The notes beneath the pieces were generated by a model. That model was not told the DNA's origin. It worked only from the letters and a program-made list of their open reading frames with translations, and ran no database searches. The position numbers were made by a program, and so were the translations under genes. Of a stretch of 64,000 nt of DNA, positions 1-7,404 are shown piece after piece. The stretch's first letter is position 1. Each line of letters opens with the position of its first letter. The stretch covers positions 1-64,000 of the forward strand of contig NZ_JACCHP010000002.1 in the NCBI RefSeq assembly GCF_016031625.1. Reading direction: 5' to 3'. This DNA comes from Bradyrhizobium agreste (GTDB lineage Bacteria; Pseudomonadota; Alphaproteobacteria; Rhizobiales; Xanthobacteraceae).

Positions 1-347
1 CTTGCTTTCCGCTCCGCCTTCGCAGGACGCTTCTGCGATCCCGATTTGCTCTTCGACTTTCTCCCGGCCCTCGCCTCGCCCTCGCCGAGCTCGGTCGGCA
101 GCTCCGCGCTCTCGGTGAACGGGCCGTCCGAGCCGACCGGGCGCCTGAGCACCACGCCCGGCTTCGCCATGGTCGCGGCCACGACATCAGGGTCGTCGGT
201 CTCCTTGGCAACGCCCTGATGGAACAGATTGGAGCTGGCGCCCCAGGCGGCCAGCGCCGCCTTCATCGAGGGCGCGGCAATCGCCTGATCGTAGAAGCCG
301 AGCGAGGTCTGGAAGGTCTTCAGTTTTCTTTTCAGTTGTTTTGCCAT
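1..347 (-). CDS. Hypothetical protein, 3' end outside the window (partial)
   Basis: The reading frame is open from an ATG at 347 to the window edge, giving the first 115 residues. The protein starts MAKQLKRKLKTFQTSLGFYD and ends, as far as visible, in a Lys/Arg/Ser-rich basic tail, so it is probably soluble and may bind nucleic acid or another acidic partner. There is no signal peptide or membrane segment. Similar rhizobial proteins carry the uninformative name 'cell envelope biogenesis protein TolA'. I cannot assign a function. Confidence 0.65.
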   Translation of the reverse strand, partial: MAKQLKRKLKTFQTSLGFYDQAIAAPSMKAALAAWGASSNLFHQGVAKETDDPDVVAATMAKPGVVLRRPVGSDGPFTESAELPTELGEGEARAGRKSKSKSGSQKRPAKAERKA

Positions 348-392
348 CTCGCCCCGATTGTAGCTCGCCGCTCGCCAGCGATGTAGCCCGGA

Positions 393-797
393 CTAAGCGC
401 TTCCCAGCAGCGCGTCATAGCCTTGCGCGCTGAACGCCAGCAGACAGAAGCCGTGCCCGAACGGATCGGCCAGCATCGCGATCCGCCCATAGGGCGCATC
501 GCGCGCGCTTGCCTCGAGGATCGCACCGGCCGCGAGCGCGCGCGCGACGGCTGCATCGACATCGTCGACGACGACGTCGATATGCACCGGCGTCCAGTGC
601 CGCTCATAGCGGCGCAGGTCGCCGCCGGCGCCGATCGTGCCGGCTTGCTTGGTCAGGAGATAGACCGGCGCCGGCCAGCCGTTGAGCTCGACGAAGTCGG
701 CGCCGAAGCGGCGGCCGACCGTCAGCCCAAAGGCTTCGGTGTAGAACACCGTGGCTTTCGCCACGTCGGGAACGTCGATGTTGAGGAGGAAGCTCAT
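393..797 (-). CDS. VOC-superfamily (glyoxalase/bleomycin-resistance-like) protein
   Basis: The 134-residue protein has the length and beta-alpha-beta-beta-beta pattern of a single-domain vicinal-oxygen-chelate protein. It opens with FLLNIDVPDVAKATVFYTEA and carries a second half-repeat with HIDVVVDDVDAA, followed by DPFGHGFCLL near the C terminus, the usual place of the last metal-ligand strand. Members bind a divalent metal and act on diverse small substrates (isomerases, dioxygenases, resistance proteins). The substrate cannot be inferred. Start ATG 797 is preceded by a purine-rich ribosome site. It stands alone. Confidence 0.85.
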   Translation of the reverse strand: MSFLLNIDVPDVAKATVFYTEAFGLTVGRRFGADFVELNGWPAPVYLLTKQAGTIGAGGDLRRYERHWTPVHIDVVVDDVDAAVARALAAGAILEASARDAPYGRIAMLADPFGHGFCLLAFSAQGYDALLGSA

Positions 798-826
798 GAG
801 GGGCTCGCCGCAAGTTGCGGACCGAG

Positions 827-862
827 CGTAGCCCGGATGGAGCGGAAGCGTAATCCGGGATG
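827..862. repeat. Short dispersed palindromic repeat (CCCGGAT...ATCCGGG)
   Basis: GTAGCCCGGATGG and TAATCCGGG form a 7-bp stem (832-838 with 853-859) around a 14-nt loop, directly upstream of the VOC gene. A related start, GTAGCCCGGACT, occurs at about 382-393, just after that gene. I recognise this as an abundant Bradyrhizobium intergenic element. Function is unknown. Confidence 0.55.
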
Positions 863-913
863 GTGCCGCACCCGACGTCCCCGACAGCGTTCCACGATGG
901 CATCATGCCATTG

Positions 914-932
914 TTTTGCCTGACGGGTCAAA
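914..932 (+). repeat. Short dispersed repeat, copy 1 (TTTTGCCYGACGGGTCAAA)
   Basis: This 19-bp motif recurs at 46978-46996 with one mismatch, and both copies are preceded by a CATGATGCCATT-like block. Both are intergenic. It looks like a family of small dispersed elements. Confidence 0.5.
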
Positions 933-980
933 TCCTGTTCGGCATTACCGAAGCCAAGAAAAACGTCAGCTTGATTTGCG

Positions 981-1445
981 TCAAGAAGCTCCTGAGCACG
1001 TCACAAGGTCGGTGTGGCCGAATCCCTTGGAATAATCGAGCAGCGAGATCACCGTCGGCGTGAGACGGATCAGCCGCACCTCGGATGGCTTCGGCATGGG
1101 CAGGCCGGCAGCCTTCTGCTCGGGATAGCGCGCCATCAGCAGCGCGATCGCCTTCCCGGCTTCGGCCGGATCGGTCACGGCCACAGCCCGCGCCGCCATG
1201 GACAGGCCGGTGATCTCCATCACTTGCGCCGGATCGTCATCGATCGCCAGCGACACACGATCGTCCCGCGCGATGTTCTGCGCCTTCTGGCTGTCGGGGC
1301 CGCACAGGAAGTAGATCGTGAAGCCTTCGTTGGCATAGCCGACTGTCGTCACCTGCGGCCAGCCATCGGCGCGAAGCGTCGCGATCCGCATCGTGCGGTG
1401 CTGGTCCAGCAAGGTCTGGATTTTTCGTCTGAGTGTGTCGTCCAT
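981..1445 (-). CDS. Pyridoxamine 5'-phosphate oxidase-like FMN-binding protein
   Basis: The 154-residue protein begins [20 protein letters not shown] and contains the split-barrel core '[20 protein letters not shown]', then a strand typical of PNPOx-like flavoproteins. These bind FMN or F420/haem and mostly act as small redox enzymes. True vitamin B6 oxidase function is not implied. I chose ATG 1445 because GGAGG lies 5 nt upstream. An in-frame ATG at 1457 would overlap that ribosome site, and the frame extends further to 1721 without support. Confidence 0.8.
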   Translation of the reverse strand: MDDTLRRKIQTLLDQHRTMRIATLRADGWPQVTTVGYANEGFTIYFLCGPDSQKAQNIARDDRVSLAIDDDPAQVMEITGLSMAARAVAVTDPAEAGKAIALLMARYPEQKAAGLPMPKPSEVRLIRLTPTVISLLDYSKGFGHTDLVTCSGAS

Positions 1446-1605
1446 CGCTGCCTCCATTCCTGAAGACACGATACGACCCTCGCGCGCAGTGCCGTTGATG
1501 CAGCTCAACGCGCGCCGGCGACAGAAGGCGTCCTTCGGTGATATCGCACCGGCAGGTAACGCTTGGCCCGCGCCGTTCGCAGCTTTTCCTTGCTTTCCTG
1601 CGAGC

Positions 1606-1818
1606 GCGCGCGATGCCAACGGCAACGTGCTCGCCGACGGCGACAGCGTCATCGTGATCAAGGATCTCAAGATCAAGGGCTCGTCCTCGGTCGTTAAGGG
1701 CGGCACCAAGGTGCGCAACATCCGCCTGCAGGACGCCAGCGACGGTCACAACATCGCCTGCAAGATCGATGGCATCGGCGCCATGAATCTGAAGTCGGAG
1801 TTCGTGAAGAAGGCTTAA
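1606..1818 (+). pseudogene. 5'-truncated phnA/yjdM remnant (C-terminal domain only)
   Basis: The 70 codons ending at the TAA (1816-1818) match the C-terminal SH3-like domain of the PhnA/YjdM family very closely ([20 protein letters not shown], then the conserved [11 protein letters not shown] and LKSEFVKKA). The family's N-terminal zinc ribbon with its four cysteines is missing. The upstream frame (from 1393) is unrelated, low-quality sequence running antisense through the PNPOx-like gene. The first usable in-frame start is a GTG near 1630, inside the domain. It is most likely a decayed gene end. Confidence 0.7.
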
Positions 1819-1907
1819 GCTCGCGTCAGTTCCGCCGCCACGACGTCGACAGTCACGCGCGGCGGTGGATCCCGCTTCTGCGCGGAACCCACCTGCCCGC
1901 GGCAAGC

Positions 1908-2159
1908 CTAGCGGGATGCGCCCGTGGTCACGTCCGCGGTCTTCACCTTGCGCGGGCTGAGCACCCTCGTCTGGTGGACCGAGGCGATCGTGGTGGGCGC
2001 TGCGACCTGCTGCTCGACATGCGCGGCACCGAGCACGCGCACCTGCAGCGGGGAAACCGGGAGACCGTTGGCCTCATAGGTCGGCAGCTCGGCGGCGAAA
2101 GCCGCGGTACCGCCCGCGATCGTCAGGATGGCGGCGATCGACAAGGTCTTCTTGTTCAT
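1908..2159 (-). CDS. Small secreted protein, AELPTYE family (paralogue of 43169-43459)
   Basis: The 83-residue product has a clear Sec signal peptide (MNKKTLSIAAILTIAGGTAA, cleavage probably after AFA) and then the mature start AELPTYEANGLPVSP. A second protein in this window (43169-43459) has the same mature start and the spacing P-x-Q-x6-LG, so the two are paralogues. Start ATG 2159 is preceded by GGAG, and a longer frame to 2279 lacks a site and would destroy the signal peptide. It is probably periplasmic. The function is unknown. Confidence 0.75.
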   Translation of the reverse strand: MNKKTLSIAAILTIAGGTAAFAAELPTYEANGLPVSPLQVRVLGAAHVEQQVAAPTTIASVHQTRVLSPRKVKTADVTTGASR

Positions 2160-2330
2160 TGGTGATGCTCCAAGGTTTGAGAGTCGGAGCCTATTTAGGC
2201 GCATTTTGCTGCAGCGCGACATGCGCCACCGCATTGCAACATCGCGCGCGGTGCATGACGATATGCCTAATGCGTACAAGGATTTGGGCGAATCACGCCG
2301 GCTGCGACGCGGCGCCCCTGTGGGAGGTGC

Positions 2331-2534
2331 TCAGCCACCGAGCACGTTGCCCCAGCCATCGAAGAGATAAGTCTTCCAGGCAACGGTTCCATCCGCGCGG
2401 GGCCGGCTGGCGCGCCGGTAATCATCGGCCTGATCGGCGGTCCAGGTAATGATCGTGTCCGAAACACGATCATGCAGGATGGCGGGCTCGGTGGGGTCGA
2501 AGGCGTCCATGGGACGAAGCGAGGGGTGCGTCAT
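2331..2534 (-). CDS. Small hypothetical protein
   Basis: The 67-residue soluble protein begins MTHPSLRPMDAFDPTEP and ends WKTYLFDGWGNVLGG. It has no signal peptide or membrane segment and many charged residues. ATG 2534 has GGAGG 4 nt upstream. A perfect 8-bp hairpin (2553-2560 with 2564-2571) lies in its leader, 18 nt before the start, and could affect translation. I do not recognise the family. Confidence 0.55.
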   Translation of the reverse strand: MTHPSLRPMDAFDPTEPAILHDRVSDTIITWTADQADDYRRASRPRADGTVAWKTYLFDGWGNVLGG

Positions 2535-2773
2535 GGCGCCTCCAACGCACCAGCCGCAACAAAGTTGCGGCAACGCCGAATGGAACCAGGCGTTGCACCT
2601 CGGCCACAGTCGCCCCGAAAAGCCCGCGCACCCCGATTTGCGCCATTGCGCCGCCACACGGCGGCCCGAACAATCGACCTGCTGCGTGCCTTTCCGTGCT
2701 GTTCTCGTCAGACTGTTTGCATCACCACTGTTCGGGCAGGATCGTTCGAGCAGACCGTTTGGAGGCAGGGATC

Positions 2774-4072
2774 ATGAACGATCGGCGGTCTCTTCTGGTG
2801 GCGGTAGCGTGTCCCTCGGCGGTTGTCGCCGGCTGGCTGGCATTGTCTCTCTCCGCCTATGCGCCTGCGCTGATCGAGAACAGCGGTGCCAATGCAGCCG
2901 CGATCTCGCGTGCCAAGGATCTCTCCCGCATCGACCTTGCCGACGTGCCGAGCGCTGCGACCATCGAGGATGGCCTCGCCTTGACCGCCGACATCGCGGC
3001 CGCGGTCGCTGCGGCCCCTGCCGCGCCAGCAGAGGCGACGCCGGAGGAGCCCGCCTCCACCATCAAGCTTGCCTCGGCCGACCCGGTGCTGATCCTGCCG
3101 GCGGAAGCCGTGCCGGCGCCGCCGATCTTCCCTGAACCGGAGCCTGTCGTCAGCGAGGTCGTCCCCGCCCCTGCGCCCGAGCCCGTCAAGCTCGCATCCG
3201 CCGATCCCACCGAGATCGTGACGACGGACGCATTGTCCCCCGCGGCGATCGCGAGCGGCCCCGCCGCGCCTGCGAGCAAGGCCTCTCCGCCTGCCGACAC
3301 CGTCGCCGTGCTCGACGAATGCTTCGTCGTGGAGACCTGTATCGACCGCTATCTCTGGGCACTCTACCAGCGCACTGCCAAGGAAGACACGATCAAGGTG
3401 CAGGAGCGGCGCGCCGTCACCGTCAAGCGCAAGGGCAAGACCGTCACGGTGATGCGCAGCTTCACCAAGCTGGTCGATCAGGACTTCACCTGGAAGGATC
3501 CGAAGGCAGCCGAACGCGCCGGCATGTCGATGATGGACTACGTCATCGGCGGCATGGACAAGAGCTTCAAGCAGAAGCTGTTCCGCATGATGCTCGCGGC
3601 CGAAGCCGCCGGCCTGTCGCCGGGCATCACCAGCGCGTTCCGCGACGACTATCGCCAGTCGATCGCGAGCGGCCTGAAGGCCGCCTCCAACCGCTCCTAT
3701 CACGGCGGCAGCACGCGCGGCGGCTACGGCCACGGCATGGCCGCCGACATCGTCAGCACGCAAGGCAACAACCGGGCACAGCGCTGGGTCTCGACCGAGA
3801 TCCTGTGGAAGTGGGTCGATGCCAACGGCAAGTCGTTCGGCATCGGCCGACCCTATCTCGACCGGGATCCGCCGCATGTCGGCCCGATCGACGGGGCGGA
3901 ATATATCGCGAAGCGCGGCACCTCCGACCGCAAGGACGTTGCCGGCGCCAAGCCGAAGAAGCCGCGGGCCATCGCGAGCGCCAAGCCGCCGAAGGCCCAC
4001 GCCGCGCGCGAGCAGAAGGGCCCGGCCAAGCCGCAGAAGTCGGCACAATCGGCCGGCAAGCGCGCGACCTGA
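2774..4072 (+). CDS. Membrane-anchored M15-like peptidase-domain protein
   Basis: This 432-residue protein has an N-terminal uncleaved signal or anchor (residues about 7-27), a long Ala/Pro/Glu-rich spacer (to about 185) and a C-terminal globular domain. That domain resembles zinc D-Ala-D-Ala carboxypeptidases of family M15: SAFRDDYRQS near 285, GYGHGMAADIV near 317-327, and PPHVGP near 365. The first zinc histidine is shifted by two positions relative to the usual H-x2-G-x-A-x-D, so activity is uncertain. A basic Lys/Ala/Pro tail follows. ATG 2774 has GGAGG just upstream. It probably works on or binds peptidoglycan. Confidence 0.65.
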   Translation: MNDRRSLLVAVACPSAVVAGWLALSLSAYAPALIENSGANAAAISRAKDLSRIDLADVPSAATIEDGLALTADIAAAVAAAPAAPAEATPEEPASTIKLASADPVLILPAEAVPAPPIFPEPEPVVSEVVPAPAPEPVKLASADPTEIVTTDALSPAAIASGPAAPASKASPPADTVAVLDECFVVETCIDRYLWALYQRTAKEDTIKVQERRAVTVKRKGKTVTVMRSFTKLVDQDFTWKDPKAAERAGMSMMDYVIGGMDKSFKQKLFRMMLAAEAAGLSPGITSAFRDDYRQSIASGLKAASNRSYHGGSTRGGYGHGMAADIVSTQGNNRAQRWVSTEILWKWVDANGKSFGIGRPYLDRDPPHVGPIDGAEYIAKRGTSDRKDVAGAKPKKPRAIASAKPPKAHAAREQKGPAKPQKSAQSAGKRAT

Positions 4073-4076
4073 CGGC

Positions 4077-4895
4077 TTACCGCTTGCGCTCCGCCGTCGG
4101 CAGCGGCACCAGCCGCATCTCGGCGGAGCCGGCGTCCTGCGTGCGCACCAGCACGGCAAAGACCGTGTCGACCGCGCGGCGCACGGCCAAGTCCATCGCT
4201 TCGCCCTTGGCCAGATGCGCCGCGATCAGCCCGGTGAGGAGATCGCCGGTGCCGTAGGGGCGGATCGGCAGGCGCGGCGTCGCAAAGCGCGACAATCGCC
4301 CGTCGGCGCACAGGATCGTCTCCACCTGCCCCGCCGCCGTGTCAGCGAGGGTGCAGCCAGTGGCGACGATGTCGGTGCGGCCTGCCCCTGCCAGCACCGC
4401 ACAGGCCGCGCTGAGGCTCTCGGTGTCCGCGATTGCGGCTCCAGAGAGCAGCTCGAGCTCGAACTGGTTCGGCGTCGTCAGGTTCGCTGCCGGCAGCAGC
4501 CGGTGGCGGACCACGTCCAAAATGCCGTCCGCAACATAGACGCGGCCGTCGTCACCGATCACGGGATCGCAGAGATAGACCAGCTTCGCATTCCGCGTGC
4601 GCGCCCGCTCGACGAAATCGGCGATGACAGCGGCATTGCCGGGCGAGCCGAGATAGCCGGTGACGAGCACTGCGGCCTCGTCGACGAGGCCCCGCTCCTC
4701 GACGCCCCTCAGGAGATCGGCGACGAGCTCGGTCTCCAGCACCCGTCCGCGCAGGCTCGGATAGCGCGGATGGTTGGACAGCAGCGTCGTCGGCACCGCC
4801 GCGACGTTCACGCCCTCCGCCTGCATGGCATAGGCAGCCGCGCTGTTGCCGACATGGCCGTGGACCACCTGGCTCTGGATGGAGATGACGAGCAT
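4077..4895 (-). CDS. pdxY: Pyridoxal kinase (PdxY/PdxK type)
   Basis: This 272-residue ribokinase-fold enzyme phosphorylates pyridoxal to pyridoxal 5'-phosphate in the salvage pathway. Diagnostic features are the N-terminal substrate segment ISIQSQVVHGHVGNSAA, LLSNHPRY, VTGYLGSPGN, CDPVIGDDG, TTPNQFELELL, and the anion-hole and catalytic motif YGTGDLLTG with Asp near 217. ATG 4895 fits the family start. The frame runs to 5009 but the extra residues are not conserved-looking. It is divergent from the SMR transporter gene. Confidence 0.93.
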   Translation of the reverse strand: MLVISIQSQVVHGHVGNSAAAYAMQAEGVNVAAVPTTLLSNHPRYPSLRGRVLETELVADLLRGVEERGLVDEAAVLVTGYLGSPGNAAVIADFVERARTRNAKLVYLCDPVIGDDGRVYVADGILDVVRHRLLPAANLTTPNQFELELLSGAAIADTESLSAACAVLAGAGRTDIVATGCTLADTAAGQVETILCADGRLSRFATPRLPIRPYGTGDLLTGLIAAHLAKGEAMDLAVRRAVDTVFAVLVRTQDAGSAEMRLVPLPTAERKR

Positions 4896-5018
4896 GAAAG
4901 AGGTCCGTAGAGTCAAACGTCGGGCGACGCAAGCGCTGCGTCCTGTCGCGGACTCGTCATTCCGGCGTGATATTTCCGCTCGCACGTCAGCCATCGTCGG
5001 CCCGGACACAGCCTCCGC

Positions 5019-5363
5019 ATGACCTCTGCCTTCAATGCCTACACGGCCCTCGCCCTCGCCATCGTGTTCGAGGTCACCGCATCGGCGTTCCTACAGCAGT
5101 CCGCGCAGTTCACCCGGCCCTGGCCGACGCTGGCGATGGTGCTGTTCTACGTTGCCTCGTTCTACGCGCTCTCGGTGGCGATTCGGGTGATCCCGTTGAG
5201 CATCGCCTATGCGATCTGGGGCGGGGTCGGCATCATCCTGACCGCCACCGTCTCGTTCGTGTTGTTCCGTCAGATTCTGGACGCCGCTGCATTCGTCGGC
5301 ATCGCGCTGATCGTGTCAGGGGTGGTGATCATCAACCTGTTCTCGGAGACCACGGTGCGTTGA
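5019..5363 (+). CDS. SMR-family small multidrug-resistance efflux protein
   Basis: The 114-residue protein has four membrane helices and the SMR signature. The essential membrane glutamate is E18 (AIVFEVTASAF), corresponding to E14 of EmrE. YAIWGGVGII in helix 3 and a short fourth helix complete the fold. SMR proteins work as antiparallel dimers that exchange protons for cationic drugs or guanidinium-type metabolites. The lack of a neighbouring second SMR gene argues for a homodimer. Confidence 0.9.
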   Translation: MTSAFNAYTALALAIVFEVTASAFLQQSAQFTRPWPTLAMVLFYVASFYALSVAIRVIPLSIAYAIWGGVGIILTATVSFVLFRQILDAAAFVGIALIVSGVVIINLFSETTVR

Positions 5364-5405
5364 TGCGCGCGATACCGGCTCTGAAGGTCAGGTTGCGCTC
5401 CACCA

Positions 5406-5612
5406 TCACGCTGCGGACAGCTGATCGAGTTCCGACGGCGCGTAGGCCTTGCCATCCTGATCGGTGATCACGACCCGCCACCCCTCGCTCGCCCACACTT
5501 TCGCCTTCGCCACAATGAGCAACCGGCTCTCGCGGGCGAAACTGTACTTTTCGTTGTCGCGTTCTGCGACCATCTTGTAGGCCAATTCGCATCCCCTTGC
5601 GTCGCCCTGCAC
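5406..5612 (-). CDS. Small hypothetical protein
   Basis: The frame encodes up to 68 residues. The conserved-looking core is YKMVAERDNEKYSFARESRL followed by a helix rich in Ala/Lys and the end VVITDQDGKAYAPSELDQL. It has the pattern of a small alpha/beta cytosolic protein often seen in Bradyrhizobium. The start is uncertain: ATG 5612 or an internal ATG at 5573, neither with a strong ribosome site. It is convergent with the SMR gene, 42 bp away. Function is unknown. Confidence 0.5.
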   Translation of the reverse strand: MQGDARGCELAYKMVAERDNEKYSFARESRLLIVAKAKVWASEGWRVVITDQDGKAYAPSELDQLSAA

Positions 5613-5741
5613 CCGGCCTTCTCGTGGCAGCGGGCTTTGGCGGCAATTCGCCGGGAGCGTGGCAATTTGATGCCGTCCACGAGGGCGGTGGCCGGCTCCG
5701 TGCCGCCGCTACACAGCCGATCTCGTGACCTCGGATCGGCG

Positions 5742-6023
5742 CTAGTGTACGCGGATGATATGTGGGCGGCCGAGATTGATCAGGCCCTGCACCGCCGAGA
5801 GGCGGTCATTGAGGGCTGCGATGGTGAGCAGCAGATTGTTGCGACGCTCGTCCAGCATACCCATTTCGGCGCCCGAGAGCTTGGTGCTCGCCCGCTCCTT
5901 GTGGATCTCTTCGAGGGATTCGCGCAGTCCGGCAATCAGGCCGGCCAGCTGCTTGGCCTCCTTGGTCATCGACCGCTTCGCGACATTTTGCTGACGGCGC
6001 GTCTCCGCTTGGCTCTGTCTCAT
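5742..6023 (-). CDS. Small coiled-coil hypothetical protein
   Basis: The 93-residue, highly charged protein (starts MRQSQAETRRQQNVAKR) is predicted almost entirely alpha-helical, with heptad-like spacing of Leu/Ile between about 25 and 85. GGAGG lies 6 nt before ATG 6023. The other ATG at 6029 directly abuts the GGAGG, so I prefer 6023. There are no cysteines, signal peptide or membrane segment. It may be a dimeric scaffold; the family is not recognised. Confidence 0.6.
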   Translation of the reverse strand: MRQSQAETRRQQNVAKRSMTKEAKQLAGLIAGLRESLEEIHKERASTKLSGAEMGMLDERRNNLLLTIAALNDRLSAVQGLINLGRPHIIRVH

Positions 6024-6155
6024 CGTCATCCTCCGGTGCCCCGCTGCCCCGAGTGGATGCTTACATCTTTGAGTAGAGATATTACGATCGACGAAATCTG
6101 CCCGCGAAGAACCTTCTTAAATTGTACGCGCACGGAACCCGGATCAAATCAGCAG

Positions 6156-6181
6156 AAAGCCCGGCGCGAAGGCCGGGCTTT
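6156..6181 (-). terminator. Rho-independent-type terminator of the SH3 protein gene
   Basis: A perfect 10-bp stem (AAAGCCCGGC with GCCGGGCTTT) with a 6-nt loop lies 12 bp beyond the stop of the minus-strand gene ending at 6194. A short T-rich run follows in that direction. Confidence 0.65.
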
Positions 6182-6193
6182 CGTTAGGCAGCG

Positions 6194-7252
6194 CTAGTGC
6201 TTCTCGTGACCGCCGCCGGGGCCACCAGCCGGGCCACCGCCGCCTCGTGGCGCAGCATTGATGTGCGGCGCGCCGCCACCACCGCCGTGCGGCATTGCAG
6301 GCGCCGCCGCGCGCGGTGCCGGCATCTGCGCATGGGCATTCATCGGCGCACCGTGACTCACATTCGGCTGCGCGACATGAGGCGTCGCGGGCCGAGCGGC
6401 CGGCGCGGCCGACACGCGTGGCGCTTCGTGCGCACGCGCCATCGGCTGGGCACGCACCGCAGCGCGGCTCGCGGCCTGTTCGTGCATCATGCGGGCCTGA
6501 GCATCGCGCGGATTGCGAGTCTGCACATTGGCCGGCTCATGCGCGGGGCGCTCGCTCCGTCCGGCACGCGTCCGGTCGGCGGTAATGGCGGCGTCGCGAT
6601 TCGTGATCGCAGCGTCGCGTTTCGTGATCGCCGCATCACGCGTCGTGATCGCAGCGCCGCGCCTTGCGATTGCAGCGTCGCGGGTGGCAATCGCAGCATC
6701 GTGCCGCGAGGTCATGGCGTCGCGTCCCGAGATCGCGGCGGCGCCCTTGCCACGCACGCCTTCGCGTTCCAGCGCGATTGTAGCGTCACGCGTCGCTGCA
6801 CGGCCGATACGGGCTGCGCCCGGGTCGATGGTCATCCGCGTCGCGAAGCGCTGATGCGAGGTCCAGTAATCATTCCAATAGGCGTGGCGGTGGTACCAGG
6901 GCCGTCCCGCATAATAGCTCGACCAGTACGAGGTCAGCACGAACGGGACAACCGGCACATCGATCACATCGACATAGTCGGGCAGATAGACGTAGTGATT
7001 GCGGTAGAGATATTCGAGATATTGCGACGACACCCAGCCGCGATCGTCGGAGAAGCTCACGTCGCACCAGGCCTTGCCGCGCAGGCAGCCATGGATGTTG
7101 ACGCGCGCACCTCCGGGGATGCGGTCGACCAGGGGGAAGCCCGTGCCCGGCCCGGCCCGCAGGCCGGTCGAGACGGTGACGATTCCCGGCGCGGCCAGCG
7201 CGGCCGTCGGGACGAGCAGCAATGCGGCAACCAGAACGCTTCTGAATTTCAT
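6194..7252 (-). CDS. Secreted SH3b-domain protein with heptapeptide repeats
   Basis: This 352-residue exported protein has a signal peptide (cleavage after about residue 21). A bacterial SH3 domain follows (about 22-85: VSTGLRAGPGTGFPLVDRIP, then GCLRGKAWCDVSFSDDRGWV), and then an aromatic YYAGRPWYHRH segment. Residues 177-227 form seven tandem 7-residue units of the type RDAAITK. The tail is rich in Ala/Pro/His/Gly and ends in Gly-rich repeats. SH3b domains usually bind peptidoglycan or peptides, so a cell-envelope role is likely. ATG 7252 has GAGGAGG upstream. Confidence 0.75.
   Translation of the reverse strand: MKFRSVLVAALLLVPTAALAAPGIVTVSTGLRAGPGTGFPLVDRIPGGARVNIHGCLRGKAWCDVSFSDDRGWVSSQYLEYLYRNHYVYLPDYVDVIDVPVVPFVLTSYWSSYYAGRPWYHRHAYWNDYWTSHQRFATRMTIDPGAARIGRAATRDATIALEREGVRGKGAAAISGRDAMTSRHDAAIATRDAAIARRGAAITTRDAAITKRDAAITNRDAAITADRTRAGRSERPAHEPANVQTRNPRDAQARMMHEQAASRAAVRAQPMARAHEAPRVSAAPAARPATPHVAQPNVSHGAPMNAHAQMPAPRAAAPAMPHGGGGGAPHINAAPRGGGGPAGGPGGGHEKH
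6572..6724 (-). repeat. 21-bp tandem repeats inside the SH3 protein gene
   Basis: About seven in-frame 21-bp units encode the (T/K/N)RDAAI(T/A) heptapeptide. Neighbouring units differ by only a few bases, which suggests recent slippage or expansion. Copy number may vary between strains. Confidence 0.75.
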
Positions 7253-7404
7253 GGCGTGTTCCTCCTCTTGCGAGACGGAACGCGCAGGCGGAACGAGCGT
7301 TCCGCCCGTCATCACCGCATCCCTCGAAAGATTGAGATCGCGCACGCGCGAAGTTCAATATTCATCCATCGTTCATCCGCACGGCGCGCGCGGCGCTTTC
7401 GGCG

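Noticed and set aside
423..923. 166-codon plus-strand frame antisense to the VOC gene
   Set aside because: Arg/Ala-rich shadow frame typical of high-GC DNA, with no ribosome site; the opposite strand carries a recognisable domain.
2708..4159. 483-codon minus-strand frame opposite the M15-like gene
   Set aside because: Compositional shadow (Arg/Gly/His-rich); the plus strand has a signal anchor, GGAGG and a peptidase-like domain.
6487..6854. Repeat array considered as a possible CRISPR
   Set aside because: The 21-bp units are contiguous, in frame with a protein and have no spacers.
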